Source: Clostridiales bacterium
GTDB taxonomy: Bacteria; Bacillota; Clostridia; Oscillospirales; Oscillospiraceae
Assembly (NCBI GenBank): GCA_021203685.1
Contig: JAJQAS010000152.1
Span: 1-6,116 of the forward strand
Direction of reading: 5' to 3'
DNA length: 6,116 nt
Positions 5,555 to 6,116 of this stretch are shown one piece after another (the first letter of the stretch is position 1; every line of letters starts with the position of its first letter). The position numbers and the translations under genes are program-made. The notes under the pieces are model-generated. The model ran no database searches, was not told the origin of the DNA, and was given only the letters and a program-made list of their open reading frames with translations.

Positions 5555-6115
5555 TCAGCCACAGTCAGCCAGCAGCGCCTTCCATGTCTTGGGGCCACAA
5601 ATCCCGTCGGAATCAAGCCCCTGCGCGGTCTGGTAGTCCTCCACGGCGGACTGGGTCAGGCTGCCGAACTTGCCGTCGGGGTCCAGCTCGCAGCCCTGTG
5701 CGGCGTTGAGCAAAATTTGCAACACAATAACCTGCTGGCCCTCATCGCCTTTTCTCAGTGTGTCCATGTCCTTCGTCACCTCCGTCAAATAAAGTTCCCG
5801 CTCCGCCTTGCGGCGGCTCACCAGCCCGGAGAGCACCTTGCCTCCGGCCTTGTTGTAGAGCAGCATCGCCTCCCCGATCTCCGCAAGGGTGCGGTCTGCG
5901 CACAGCGTCTTGAGGTTGTTCTGCCCACAGTTGAACGCGAAGCTGGTCAGGGCGGACAACTGGTTCTCGTTCATCTGGGCGGTCAGGGGAACGTAGGAAC
6001 TGTTGTTGGCGTAGGCCCAGAACTTCGCCACGTCACTCTCCAGCAGGCTGTCCGCCTTTGCCTGGGTGATGGTCATACCCTTCGCCACGCTCTTGCCGTC
6101 CACCTTCCCGGTGTG
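5555..6115 (-). CDS. GH24 lysozyme with C-terminal peptidoglycan-binding domain, 5' end outside window
   Basis: Glycan-strand hydrolase of the phage-lysozyme (GH24, T4-like) type; 186 C-terminal residues are visible. The reading frame is open to the window edge and begins HTGKVDG, which I read as the end of the IGYGHT-type block just after the active site. The catalytic Glu therefore lies outside the window. The rest of the GH24 fold follows: TITQAKADSLLESDV, MNENQLSALTSFAFNCG, LVSRRKAERELYL. A PG_binding_1 domain ends the protein (about the last 65 residues): GQQVIVLQILLNAAQG, DGKFGSLTQSAVEDYQ, GLDSDGICGPKTWKALL. This GH24 plus binding-domain architecture is common in Firmicute phage endolysins and in domesticated cell-wall enzymes. 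No holin, tail gene or att site is visible, so prophage origin is open. Stop TGA at 5557-5555, then a terminator. Confidence 0.9.
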   Translation of the reverse strand, partial: HTGKVDGKSVAKGMTITQAKADSLLESDVAKFWAYANNSSYVPLTAQMNENQLSALTSFAFNCGQNNLKTLCADRTLAEIGEAMLLYNKAGGKVLSGLVSRRKAERELYLTEVTKDMDTLRKGDEGQQVIVLQILLNAAQGCELDPDGKFGSLTQSAVEDYQTAQGLDSDGICGPKTWKALLADCG

Positions 6116-6116
6116 G

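Noticed and set aside
4276..5709. A 477-codon plus-strand open frame with a ribosome-site-like GGAGG before ATG 4276
   Set aside because: It runs antisense through the ZIP terminator, the whole ZIP gene, its promoter and the lysozyme terminator. Its composition is Gln/Arg/His-rich and unlike a real protein. The GGAGG is one arm of the small-RNA hairpin.

Overview
The window reads as a gene-dense, high-GC stretch of chromosome from a Gram-positive Firmicute. I infer a gut Clostridia member of the Oscillospiraceae type. The reasons are GC-rich codon usage beside AT-richer intergenic DNA, strong Shine-Dalgarno sites, sigma-A-like promoters, U-tract terminators, a CmpB-type membrane protein next to argS, and an S-box-like riboswitch. 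The genus assignment is inference.

Layout, left to right. Bases 1-53 are an uninterrupted run of C, almost certainly a sequencing or assembly artefact at a contig end. They abut the 3' end of a truncated CmpB-family membrane protein gene (54-443, +). A roughly 160-bp imperfect inverted-repeat intergenic element follows (478-641), then a near-consensus promoter (675-703) driving argS (761-2533, +; arginyl-tRNA synthetase). A membrane-anchored Amidase_3 cell-wall hydrolase (2576-3424, +) lies 42 bp after argS and is probably co-transcribed. A strong hairpin at 3446-3485 closes this rightward unit and faces the leftward genes.

Everything right of 3500 runs leftward. In order of transcription these are: the C-terminal part of a GH24 lysozyme with a peptidoglycan-binding domain (5555-6115) and its terminator (5509-5541); a ZIP-family metal transporter (4540-5322) with a promoter overlaid by palindromes (5370-5403) and its own terminator (4475-4522); a 290-bp gene-free but highly structured interval (4184-4474) holding a candidate small RNA; and a 140-aa protein of unknown function (3529-3951).

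The most interesting item is the leader of that unknown gene (3952-4165). It has an extended -10 promoter, then an RNA with the S-box/SAM-clan core: kink-turn, GCAACC and AAGGTGCTAA blocks, and a covarying 4-bp pseudoknot. An antiterminator/terminator switch ending in six U follows. The aptamer lacks room for P4 of classical SAM-I riboswitches, and the controlled gene is not a recognised methionine or cysteine gene. I infer that it is a variant SAM-clan riboswitch controlling an uncharacterised protein.
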